Shown here: piece after piece, positions 8,287-15,669 of the stretch | How positions within the stretch are numbered: position 1 is the stretch's first letter | Layout of the letters: every line of letters starts with the position of its first letter | NCBI RefSeq assembly: GCF_001006485.1 | Contig: NZ_JUET01000083.1 | Coordinates: 1 to 64,000 of the forward strand | DNA length: 64,000 bases | Direction: 5' to 3' | From: Tannerella forsythia | GTDB taxonomy: Bacteria > Bacteroidota > Bacteroidia > Bacteroidales > Tannerellaceae | Notes under the pieces: model-generated | What the model was told of the DNA's origin: nothing | Seen by the model: only the letters and a program-made list of their open reading frames with translations | Databases searched by the model: none | Program-made: the position numbers and the translations under genes

Positions 8287-9882
8287 ATGAAGAAGATTTT
8301 TTTTGCTCTGTGGATAGGCAGTTTGGCGGTGCCGGCTATTTCAGCCCAAGACGACCGTAACGGTATCCGTCCGGATATGACAAGCTATTCCGTTTTATCG
8401 ACTGACTCGGCGTATGAAGCTATCGGACTGATACCTGAAGTAATGGACGAAAATGTGAAAACCTTGCTTCAGAGCTGGCATGCCCAGTATTTTTCACAGA
8501 CGGAGAGGCATTGTCTGGATGACAATGAAAACGTTTATTTCGCCGATGAAACTTACCGTGACCGCTTAGCCCGTATTCCCAGTATCATTCCACTCGATTA
8601 TAATCCGGTGGTGCGTAACTGCATCAGCTTGTATGCCGATCGTCGTCGCGATCTGGTACGATACATGATGGGGATGGCGGATTTGTATTTCCCGATTTTT
8701 GAACAAATCTTAGATCAGTACCATTTACCGCTCGAATTGAAATATCTGGCTGTTGTCGAGAGCGCACTCAATCCACGGGCTTTGTCGAGGGTCGGAGCCG
8801 CCGGTCTCTGGCAGTTTATGCTTCCCACCGGGAAACTTTATGGATTGGAAATCAACAGTTTGATTGACGAGCGGTTAGACCCCTATGCTTCCACACATGC
8901 GGCTTGTCGCTACTTTAAAGATATGTATGCAACTTTCGGCGACTGGCATTTGGTGCTCGCATCCTATAATTGTGGCCCCGGTAACGTAAACAAAGCGATC
9001 CGGCGTGCCGGGGGACGAACGAATTTTTGGGATATCTTTCCTTATTTGCCGAAAGAAACACGCTCCTACGTGCCTCTTTTTATTGCTGCAACGTATATTA
9101 TGACGTATCATTGCGAGCATAACCTCTGTCCGATGCAGACGAGCCTATCTGTTGCTTCAGACACGGTCATGGTTCGAAAAATGCTACACCTGCAGCAGGT
9201 CTCCGATCTTCTGAAAGTAGACATGGAACTTCTGAAGACTTTTAACCCACAGTATAAACGCGAGATCATTCCGGGCAACATCAGGCCTTCCGTACTGAAA
9301 CTACCGGTGCAGGCCACGTATGCTTATCTTGATCACCAGGATACGATCAATCTTCATCGAGCGGAAGAGCTTTTGGGAAATAACTTGTCGGGAGGTGAAC
9401 CGTCTGCTGCGGCAAACGAAGTGGTTAATTCAACGCAGGAAATCATCAAACATACCGTAGAGTCTGGTGAAAATCTTTATATTATTGCGAATCGGTATGG
9501 GGTCACCGCCCAAAACATTCGTAAATGGAATCGGTTGAAATCTAATCGGGTGCCACACGGAAAACGGCTGGTCATTCACGTTGATAACGGAGGGGTCCGT
9601 TATGGAACCGAAACACAGCAGGAAATCAGCAATTTGGCGGCAACCGTATCGACGGGCTCTCAGACGACCGCTTCGTCATCATCAACCGCCAAGCCTCAAA
9701 CGCAGAAAAGGTCAATGAAGAGTCAGAAAGGATATGTGTCGTATAAGGTAAGGTCCGGGGATTCTCTTATGAAGATTGCCCGGAAATATCCGGGAGTCAC
9801 GGTTACACAAATCCAATCAGCGAACCGATTGAAAAACTCAACAATTCATGCCGGTCAGATCTTAAAAATACCGGTAGGGTGA
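8287..9882 (+). CDS. mltD: Membrane-bound lytic murein transglycosylase, MltD-like, with two LysM domains
   Basis: It cleaves peptidoglycan glycan strands to 1,6-anhydro products in the periplasm. A signal peptide (residues 1-20) precedes the SLT catalytic domain. The catalytic Glu158 lies in VVESALNPRALSRVGAAGLWQFM, and the later SLT motif ASYNCGPGNVNKAI is present. Two LysM peptidoglycan-binding domains follow at about residues 395-440 and 485-530, joined by a Ser/Thr/Gln-rich linker. There is no lipobox Cys, so the protein is probably soluble in the periplasm rather than a lipoprotein like E. coli MltD. It is 531 residues long and part of the parA-relA operon. Confidence 0.93.
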   Translation: MKKIFFALWIGSLAVPAISAQDDRNGIRPDMTSYSVLSTDSAYEAIGLIPEVMDENVKTLLQSWHAQYFSQTERHCLDDNENVYFADETYRDRLARIPSIIPLDYNPVVRNCISLYADRRRDLVRYMMGMADLYFPIFEQILDQYHLPLELKYLAVVESALNPRALSRVGAAGLWQFMLPTGKLYGLEINSLIDERLDPYASTHAACRYFKDMYATFGDWHLVLASYNCGPGNVNKAIRRAGGRTNFWDIFPYLPKETRSYVPLFIAATYIMTYHCEHNLCPMQTSLSVASDTVMVRKMLHLQQVSDLLKVDMELLKTFNPQYKREIIPGNIRPSVLKLPVQATYAYLDHQDTINLHRAEELLGNNLSGGEPSAAANEVVNSTQEIIKHTVESGENLYIIANRYGVTAQNIRKWNRLKSNRVPHGKRLVIHVDNGGVRYGTETQQEISNLAATVSTGSQTTASSSSTAKPQTQKRSMKSQKGYVSYKVRSGDSLMKIARKYPGVTVTQIQSANRLKNSTIHAGQILKIPVG

Positions 9883-9895
9883 TAAAAGAAAAAAC

Positions 9896-12151
9896 ATGAA
9901 TACACAAGAAGAGCTGCTCGTTGCGGAGGAGCAAATGGTGCAAGAAGAATTCAACCGCCTGCTCGACGATTATTTTCATACGAATCACCGGCGGAAGATT
10001 GAACGTATCACCAAAGCTTTTAATTTTGCCCATCAGGCACACAAGGGCGTAAGACGCCGTTCGGGCGAACCTTATATCATGCACCCTCTGGCGGTAGCTC
10101 GCATCGTATGCAATGAAATGGGGCTTGGCTCTACTTCGATTTGTTCCGCCTTGTTGCATGATGTGGTTGAAGATACGGAATATACGGTCGAAGACATTCG
10201 CAATATGTTCGATGATAAAATTGCGCAGATCGTGGATGGTCTGACCAAGATCAGCGGGGTCATCTTCGATGAGCAAGCATCGGCTCAAGCCGAGAACTTC
10301 CGTAAATTGCTGCTCACGATGAGCAGCGACATCCGCGTGATCCTGATCAAGATGGCCGACCGCCTGCACAACATGCGAACACTTAGCTCCATGCTCCCGG
10401 CTAAGCAGTATAAGATTGCCGGGGAAACCCTGTTTTTATATGCTCCATTAGCACATCGGCTGGGACTGTTCGCGATCAAAACAGAATTCGAAGACCTTAG
10501 CTTCAAATACGAACATCCTCAGGAATACGAAACCATCAACCAGAAGCTCAAAGCTACCGAAGCAGCTCGTCAGCGTCTGTTCGAGAAATTTGCCAAACCG
10601 GTAGATCAGAAGTTGCAGGCTATGGGACTGACGTATGAGATGCGTGCCCGTGTCAAATCGGCCTATTCGATCTGGAACAAGATGGTCTCGAAGAATATCC
10701 CTTTCGAAGATATTTACGATCTCTTTGCCGTTCGTATTATTTTCGAGCCTAAAGAGGGGGTGGATGAAAAGAATCTTTGCTGGGATATCTATTCGGCCAT
10801 TACGGATGTTTACCGTATTCGTCCCGACCGACTCCGCGATTGGGTAAGCAGACCAAAATCAAATGGCTATCAGGCGCTTCATGTAACGGTGATGGGGCCT
10901 GACGGACAATGGATCGAAATACAGATTCGCAGTCGCCGAATGGATGACATTGCGGAGAAAGGCTTTGCGGCTCACTGGAAGTACAAGGAAAAGCACATCG
11001 AAGAAGATACGGAGCTGGATAAATGGCTGGCTACAATTACCGAAATTCTGGAAAGTCCGAATCCCAATTCGCTCGACTTCCTGGATACAGTCAAGATGAA
11101 TCTTTTTTCATCCGAAATTTTTGTTTTTACTCCGAAAGGAGATATCAAAACCCTTCCTCAGGGATCGACAGCGCTTGATTTTGCATATACCCTGCATACC
11201 AATATTGGAAATAGTTGCATCGGAGCGAAGGTGAATCACCGGCTTGTGCCATTGAGCCATCCGCTATCGAGCGGAGATCAAGTGGAAATTCTGACATCCC
11301 GTTCGCAGAAGCCGGCTCCCGAATGGCTGAACTATGTCGTGACGGCCAAGGCGCGAACAAAAATCGAAGCTTATCTCAAACGCGTACGTCGGGAAGCTGT
11401 CAGAGAAGGTGAACGTAAACTGCTGGAAGCGTTTAAAAAATCCGGTATTGAGCCTACCGCCTCACGGATGGACAAGGTGGCGATCTATTACGGATTTTCG
11501 TCACGTGAAGATTTTTGCTACGCGATTGAGAAAGATGATATGCCTCTTTCAGACAACCTCAAAAAACTGATTCAGGAGAAGACGGACAATGTACTCTTCA
11601 AATACCTGAAACAGGCGCTTCGGGTAGGGAAGAAGAAGGAAATACAGTTTCCGATTCAACCCGAAAGCAGTAAGAAAAAAATCGCGCAGTACGACCGAAA
11701 AAAGGCGTATGTGCTCAGCGAAAACAAATTCGATCGGAACTATGTCGTAGCCAGTTGTTGTAAACCGATTCCCGGAGATGAAGCATTGGGATTTATCAAT
11801 GATGACGGGAGCGTGGTCGTACACAAAATATCATGCCCGATTGCGACACGACTGAAAAGCAGTTTCGGCGAACGGATTCTCTCCACGGTATGGAGCAACC
11901 ATATCAATACCTCGTTCGAAGCAACCCTCGAAGTCAAAGGAATCGACTCTATCGGAGTTCTGAACACGATTACGAAAACCATTTCGAACGATTTCAATGT
12001 GTATATTCAGAAATTATCCATCGAAGCCAAAGACGGGGTCTTCGAAGGGAAAATCAAGATGATGGTACACAATGTGGAGGATATTCAGAAACTGTGTGTG
12101 ACCCTTTCGAAAGTCAAGAATGTCAAATCGATCACTCGGATTGCGGATTAA
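9896..12151 (+). CDS. relA/spoT: Bifunctional (p)ppGpp synthetase/hydrolase, RelA/SpoT family
   Basis: This long RSH protein makes and degrades the stringent-response alarmone (p)ppGpp. The hydrolase HD domain keeps its metal-binding residues (HP at 63-64, HDVVEDT at 88-94). The synthetase domain has NGYQALHVTV and WIEIQIRS. A TGS domain lies around residues 405-470 and an ACT domain at the C-terminus. With both active sites intact the enzyme is probably bifunctional. At 751 residues it has the usual length. It is the last gene of the parA operon, so chromosome segregation, wall remodelling and starvation signalling share one transcript. A 9-G tract follows 18 bases after the stop. Confidence 0.95.
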   Translation: MNTQEELLVAEEQMVQEEFNRLLDDYFHTNHRRKIERITKAFNFAHQAHKGVRRRSGEPYIMHPLAVARIVCNEMGLGSTSICSALLHDVVEDTEYTVEDIRNMFDDKIAQIVDGLTKISGVIFDEQASAQAENFRKLLLTMSSDIRVILIKMADRLHNMRTLSSMLPAKQYKIAGETLFLYAPLAHRLGLFAIKTEFEDLSFKYEHPQEYETINQKLKATEAARQRLFEKFAKPVDQKLQAMGLTYEMRARVKSAYSIWNKMVSKNIPFEDIYDLFAVRIIFEPKEGVDEKNLCWDIYSAITDVYRIRPDRLRDWVSRPKSNGYQALHVTVMGPDGQWIEIQIRSRRMDDIAEKGFAAHWKYKEKHIEEDTELDKWLATITEILESPNPNSLDFLDTVKMNLFSSEIFVFTPKGDIKTLPQGSTALDFAYTLHTNIGNSCIGAKVNHRLVPLSHPLSSGDQVEILTSRSQKPAPEWLNYVVTAKARTKIEAYLKRVRREAVREGERKLLEAFKKSGIEPTASRMDKVAIYYGFSSREDFCYAIEKDDMPLSDNLKKLIQEKTDNVLFKYLKQALRVGKKKEIQFPIQPESSKKKIAQYDRKKAYVLSENKFDRNYVVASCCKPIPGDEALGFINDDGSVVVHKISCPIATRLKSSFGERILSTVWSNHINTSFEATLEVKGIDSIGVLNTITKTISNDFNVYIQKLSIEAKDGVFEGKIKMMVHNVEDIQKLCVTLSKVKNVKSITRIAD

Positions 12152-12168
12152 TACAAGGATAAAAAACT

Positions 12169-12177
12169 GGGGGGGGG
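12169..12177 (+). repeat. Homopolymeric tract of nine G
   Basis: Nine consecutive G begin 18 bases after the relA/spoT stop codon. A second nine-G tract sits 13 bases after hutH at 34904-34912. Such runs are prone to slippage; here they lie in 3' untranslated sequence. Confidence 0.8.
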
Positions 12178-12201
12178 ATGTTCCTCTGCGTTCGATCCTT
12201 T

Positions 12202-12272
12202 GTCATTCAGAGCGTAAGCGAAGAATCTCCTTTCTTTTCCGGGGTGAGATTCCTCACTGCGTTCGGAATGAC
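12202..12272. repeat. Interspersed palindromic repeat (CHSERSEE type)
   Basis: Arms at 12202-12229 and 12246-12272 are imperfect reverse complements (GTCATTC..GAATCTC against GAGATTC..GAATGAC), separated by about 16 bases. The result is a large hairpin. Translated on the minus strand the arm gives CHSERSEESH, the well-known spurious peptide produced when this widespread intergenic repeat is mis-annotated as a gene. Confidence 0.8.
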
Positions 12273-12363
12273 AAGAGGAGGTGTTCGGAATGACAAACGC
12301 GGTTATTTGCGTTGATTTGCGCCATTTGCGAAATTTGCGTTCGGATACCGTGTACCCGGCATA

Positions 12364-12391
12364 ACCATTGACCATTGACCATTGACAATTG
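12364..12391. repeat. 7-base tandem repeat (ACCATTG), four copies
   Basis: Three perfect ACCATTG units are followed by the variant ACAATTG. They lie just before the 300-base element with terminal inverted repeats. Confidence 0.85.
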
Positions 12392-12398
12392 AATTACG

Positions 12399-12698
12399 TC
12401 AGGCTTTCAGCCCTCCGCCGAGGGGGAGGGACGCCTTTTTTCCCAACGCTTCGCTTCGCTGCACATTGGGCTGAATTAACGCGCCCTTTCAGGGCTTTTA
12501 CAGCGGGCAGCTAAACACCTCAACAATTCAACACCTCAACAGCTCAACACCTCAACACCTCAACACCTCAACACCTCAACGCCCCGAAGGGGTTAGCTCG
12601 CCCGAGGCCCAAGGGCTGAAAGCCCGACATATTTCAGCCCCATCCCGCAAGGGTGGGGTATCGATGTTTATATCCCGGCGGAGGGCTGAAGGCCTGAA
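12399..12698. mobile_element. 300-base MITE-like or REP-like element with terminal inverted repeats
   Basis: The ends at 12399-12420 (TCAGGCTTTCAGCCCTCCGC..) and 12677-12698 (..GCGGAGGGCTGAAGGCCTGA) are reverse complements over 22 bases with one mismatch. Inside are further palindromes, such as CCCTTTCAGGG near 12485 and GGGCTGAAAGCCC near 12612, and an 8-base tandem repeat. No reading frame of transposase type is present, so any movement would need an enzyme supplied in trans. The same CAGCCC/GGGCTG style is common in Bacteroidetes intergenic repeats. No target-site duplication was recognised. Confidence 0.6.
12514..12580. repeat. 8-base tandem repeat (AACACCTC), about eight copies
   Basis: Eight consecutive 8-base units run from 12514 to 12577. 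Six are exact AACACCTC and two are variants (AACAATTC, AACAGCTC). A partial ninth unit follows. The tract sits inside the 300-base element and is a likely variable-number locus. Confidence 0.85.
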
Positions 12699-12741
12699 TT
12701 AAATTCATTTTTATTTCTTCTATTGCGGAATCCGGGTTTAA

Positions 12742-13113
12742 TGTTCCGTTTAACCGCACGGGTTATACGTTTAACCGGATTCGTGATCCGTTTAGCCTCC
12801 GGAGGTGTTCCGTATCACCTTTTTGACGTTCCGTTTCTTGTTTTTAAGGTTTCGTTTCACCTCCGGAGGTGTTCCGTTTAGCCTCAGAGGCATTCCGTTT
12901 AGCCGGATTCGTGTTCCGTTTCTCCTTTTTGGTGTTCCGTTTAACCGGTTTCGTGATCCGTTTCACCTAAGGAGGTGTTCCGTATCACCTTTTTGACGTT
13001 CCGTATCTTGTTTTTAAGGTTTCGTTTCACCTCCGGAGGTGTTCCGTTTAGCCTCAGAGGTGATATATAATATCATAAAGGTATTCCGTATCATTCCGGA
13101 GGTGATATGCACC
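12742..13113. repeat. 21/22-base phased repeat array, about 17-18 units
   Basis: The core TTCCGTTT (or variant) recurs with its CGTTT/CGTAT at 12747, 12768, 12789, 12811, 12832, 12853, 12875, 12896, 12917, 12938, 12959, 12981, 13002, 13023, 13045 and 13087. Decayed units lie near 13066 and 13108. Steps are always 21 or 22 bases. Between cores are 13-14 variable bases that are often palindromic (CACCTCCGGAGGTG, GCCTCAGAGGC), so a core flanked by GGTG and CACC can form a hairpin in either of two registers. An eight-unit block near 12787-12890 is repeated 170 bases downstream with few changes. The 22-base steps break any reading frame, so the array is not coding. It lies between the convergent relA/spoT and antiporter genes. 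Confidence 0.85.
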
Positions 13114-13214
13114 ATTTCGGCAGCCTCCCGTATGATGTGCAAAGGCCCGATCGGGAAGCGCGCCCTTCTCTCCCTCTCCCTCACGTTTGCCTGCCGAAAA
13201 GGGGAGAGAGAGCC

Positions 13215-14213
13215 TTACATGGTGGGGCCTTCCGTTGCCAGAGCATTCATCACCAAATACGTCATATAGACGAGGAAACAGAGCACCATGACGATGCCTT
13301 CCCAACGTGTAATCATCTGCTTTTTAAAGAACCGGCCGAAGATGAACAACATGATACACGAACCGAGCATAACGGCATAGTCAAGAAAGGTAATGCCTTG
13401 TACACGCAGCGGGTAAATCGAAGAGCTGACACCCAGTACCAGAAAGATATTGAACAGGTTCGAACCGACCACATTCCCGATCGCCATCTGGGGATTCTTT
13501 TTCCATGCCGCTACGACCGAGGTGGCTAACTCCGGTAAGGAGGTGCCTCCGGCTACCAATGTCAGTCCGATGACCGACTCGCTTACACCCAGGCTGCGTG
13601 CAATCTGCGATGAGCCATCGACAAAAAACTGACCGCCATAAATTAACCCCACCAGTCCGGCAACGATAAATAGCGCAGATTTCCCAATCGGCATTTCCTT
13701 TATCGCCTCCGTCTCGTCTCCTTCTGCATGACTACGGGCAATGGCAAAGGTATATCCGAAAAATATCAGAAAGAAACCGAGCAAAATCACACCGTCGGAA
13801 CGGCTGAGGGTATTTTCGGTCGATCCATCGATCAAGAGGTCATTGGCAGATACCATCAGTACGACTGATGCTAAAATACATAAGGGTACCTCTTTCGTAA
13901 TCGTGCTTTTAAGCACGCCCAATGGAACGATCGCTGCTGTAAGTCCTACAATCAGGAGCGTGTTGAAAATATTACTGCCTACTACATTGCCCATAGCCAG
14001 ATCAGGACTTCCCTTCAGGGCGGAAACAACGCTTACGGCCAGCTCCGGCGCCGAAGTGCCGAAAGCCACAATCGTCAGGCCGATCACTAAATTCGAGATG
14101 CGAAACCGCTTTGCCACAGCGGCTGCTCCGTCCGTCAAAGCGTTGGCCCCGATTAAAATTAAAATCAAACCGGCAATAACCATTCCTACTGCCAAGACGC
14201 CATTGTTTATCAT
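13215..14213 (-). CDS. yrbG: Calcium/sodium antiporter, YrbG/CaCA family
   Basis: This inner-membrane cation exchanger has 332 residues with about ten membrane segments and the two alpha-repeats of the CaCA superfamily: AFGTSAPELAVSVVSA near residue 55 and AGGTSLPELATSVVAA in the second half. Each is followed by the NVVGSNIFN / NVVGSNLFN motif. Family members exchange Ca2+ for Na+, sometimes with K+. The gene starts 4 bases after the MerR gene and is probably the last gene of an M23-MerR-antiporter operon. Its 3' end faces the repeat-rich region. Confidence 0.92.
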   Translation of the reverse strand: MINNGVLAVGMVIAGLILILIGANALTDGAAAVAKRFRISNLVIGLTIVAFGTSAPELAVSVVSALKGSPDLAMGNVVGSNIFNTLLIVGLTAAIVPLGVLKSTITKEVPLCILASVVLMVSANDLLIDGSTENTLSRSDGVILLGFFLIFFGYTFAIARSHAEGDETEAIKEMPIGKSALFIVAGLVGLIYGGQFFVDGSSQIARSLGVSESVIGLTLVAGGTSLPELATSVVAAWKKNPQMAIGNVVGSNLFNIFLVLGVSSSIYPLRVQGITFLDYAVMLGSCIMLFIFGRFFKKQMITRWEGIVMVLCFLVYMTYLVMNALATEGPTM

Positions 14214-14217
14214 TTGC

Positions 14218-14580
14218 TTATTCTTTTTGTGCTTTTTCTGCTTTGTTCAGCGCTTCGATCATTGAAACCAAAGCCGCACGTACCCCGTGAAGCCTGTCCG
14301 ATATTTCTAAGATGCGAACCGTCGTTTCTCTGTTCTCTTTCAGCTTGCGGCGTGCTCCGGATAACGTCATGCCGCGTTCTTTTACCAGATGATAAATCAA
14401 CCGGATTTGCTCGATGTCCTCCTGACGATAGTAACGTGTTCCTTTTTTCGTTTTCCGGGGAGAGATCTCATCAAATTCTTTTTCCCAAAATCGCAGGGTC
14501 GATTCATTCAATCCAAATAATTGTGCTACTTCTCCGATCGAGAAATAGAACTTTTCAACTTTCTGCTGTTTCGGAACCAT
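14218..14580 (-). CDS. MerR-family transcriptional regulator
   Basis: A 120-residue DNA-binding protein with an N-terminal winged helix-turn-helix typical of MerR (FSIGEVAQLFGLNESTLRFW, about residues 12-31, then TRYYRQEDIEQIRLIYHLVKERGMTLSGARRKL). A short C-terminal coiled coil follows. There are no effector-binding Cys residues, so it is unlikely to sense metals in the classical way. It starts 7 bases after the M23 peptidase gene and ends 4 bases before the antiporter gene. The placement next to an M23 peptidase and alaS appears conserved in Bacteroidales as I recall it; the target genes are unknown. Confidence 0.9.
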   Translation of the reverse strand: MVPKQQKVEKFYFSIGEVAQLFGLNESTLRFWEKEFDEISPRKTKKGTRYYRQEDIEQIRLIYHLVKERGMTLSGARRKLKENRETTVRILEISDRLHGVRAALVSMIEALNKAEKAQKE

Positions 14581-14587
14581 GGAAGTG

Positions 14588-15571
14588 TTAATCCATTACC
14601 TGACCGTGATTCTCCGATATTTGAAGCATATGATCATATTCTTCGGGACTCAGATCCTGGAAATAATATTTGGCAGGATTGTCGGGCTTGTTATTCACCA
14701 GGACCTCATAATGCAGATGAGGGCCGGTCGATTTTCCAGTACTCCCCACGGTACCGATCGTCTCGCCGCGAGTTACTTTCTGCCCTACACGCACAAAGTA
14801 TTTTTCCATATGACCATACAACGTTTTGTAGCCGTATCCGTGGTCGATGATCACACAATTGCCGTACCCCTGTCGCCAGCCTACAAAAGAGACTTGACCA
14901 TTGCCGGTAGCATAGATGTCGGTACCGGTAGGTGCAGAAAAATCCATGCCGGAATGAAAGCGGAGCGTACGGTAAATCGGATCGATGCGCATGCCGTAGC
15001 CCGAGGCCGTTCGTTTGAGGTCTTTATTCGATACGGGCTGGATGGCCGGAACGCAACTACTGCGTTCTTCCAGTTTTTTCCCCATGGCAATCAATTCTTC
15101 CAATGAATTGGACTCGATATAAAGTTGTTTCTTTAGCATATCCAACTTCGTCGTCGTTTCAATTACCAGCTCGGAGTTGGAAAGACTGGTCAGATATTCG
15201 TACCGGTTCGTGCCACCGAACCCCGACTTACGAACCGATTCGGGAATCGAGTGTGCCTGAAAAATGGCACGGTACAAATTTTCGTCCCGTTGTTGAATGT
15301 CATCCAGCACCTTCAACGCTTCGGTGAGTTGCAGATCGAGTACCTCATATTGTGTTTGCAACAGTTTGTTTTCCTTCTGCAACAAAGACTCCATGGGCGA
15401 TGAGAACGTGCTGATGAAAATAAAGAAAACGACAAAGCCAAAGAAAAGCCCGATACTCAAATGCCTGACAACGGAAAAAAAACGTTGCCTGGCCGTAGGA
15501 TATACGCGTTCATAGTTTAACGTATCCGGATTGTACAAATAATATATTTTCTTCGACTTAAACAGTCCCAT
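14588..15571 (-). CDS. M23-family murein endopeptidase with N-terminal membrane anchor
   Basis: A cell-wall hydrolase or LytM-type factor of 327 residues. The N-terminus is cytoplasmic (residues 1-34) and is followed by one membrane helix at about 35-53. A coiled coil comes next (residues 60-100, KENKLLQTQYEVLDLQLTEAL), then the LytM domain with HSGMDFSAPTGTDIYATGNG, YGHM and GPHLHYEV. These supply the zinc ligands and catalytic His of an active enzyme, so it is probably catalytic rather than an EnvC-like activator. It is the first gene of the minus-strand operon and is divergent from alaS. Its promoter overlaps that of alaS. Confidence 0.92.
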   Translation of the reverse strand: MGLFKSKKIYYLYNPDTLNYERVYPTARQRFFSVVRHLSIGLFFGFVVFFIFISTFSSPMESLLQKENKLLQTQYEVLDLQLTEALKVLDDIQQRDENLYRAIFQAHSIPESVRKSGFGGTNRYEYLTSLSNSELVIETTTKLDMLKKQLYIESNSLEELIAMGKKLEERSSCVPAIQPVSNKDLKRTASGYGMRIDPIYRTLRFHSGMDFSAPTGTDIYATGNGQVSFVGWRQGYGNCVIIDHGYGYKTLYGHMEKYFVRVGQKVTRGETIGTVGSTGKSTGPHLHYEVLVNNKPDNPAKYYFQDLSPEEYDHMLQISENHGQVMD

Positions 15572-15596
15572 TCTTAAAGTCTTCCTTTGAATCAGG

Positions 15597-15626
15597 TTGC
15601 AAATATAAGATTTTACTCTATTTTTG
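15597..15626 (+). promoter_or_regulatory. Promoter for alaS-aroB
   Basis: TTG at 15597-15599 and TATTTTTG at 15619-15626 are 19 bases apart. The boxes interleave with those of the divergent M23 promoter: each -7 box abuts the other promoter's -33 box. Confidence 0.7.
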
Positions 15627-15630
15627 CAAA
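15600..15630 (-). promoter_or_regulatory. Promoter for the M23-MerR-antiporter operon
   Basis: On the minus strand TTTG (15627-15630) and TATATTTG (15600-15607) are separated by 19 bases, a full match to the Bacteroidetes promoter. Transcription would begin near 15593, about 22 bases before the M23 start. The same DNA carries the alaS promoter on the other strand. Confidence 0.75.
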
Positions 15631-15669
15631 ATATTTTAAAGGTTTTACAAGCACACCTGTTCGATTAAT

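Noticed and set aside
12148-12375. Minus-strand 75-codon frame containing CHSERSEESH
   Set aside because: It is the translation of an intergenic palindromic repeat and overlaps the relA/spoT 3' end. This is a known kind of annotation artefact.
12805-12996. Seven-residue protein repeats translated from the 21-base array
   Set aside because: The 22-base steps shift the frame repeatedly and no frame stays open across the array.
12742-13113. The 21-base array as a CRISPR array
   Set aside because: The conserved core is only about 8 bases and the spacers 13-14 bases, far below CRISPR sizes. No cas gene is nearby, and the spacers are palindromic.
13107-13529. 140-codon plus-strand frame after the repeat array
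   Set aside because: It overlaps the antiporter gene in antisense and has repeat-derived, low-quality residues at its start.
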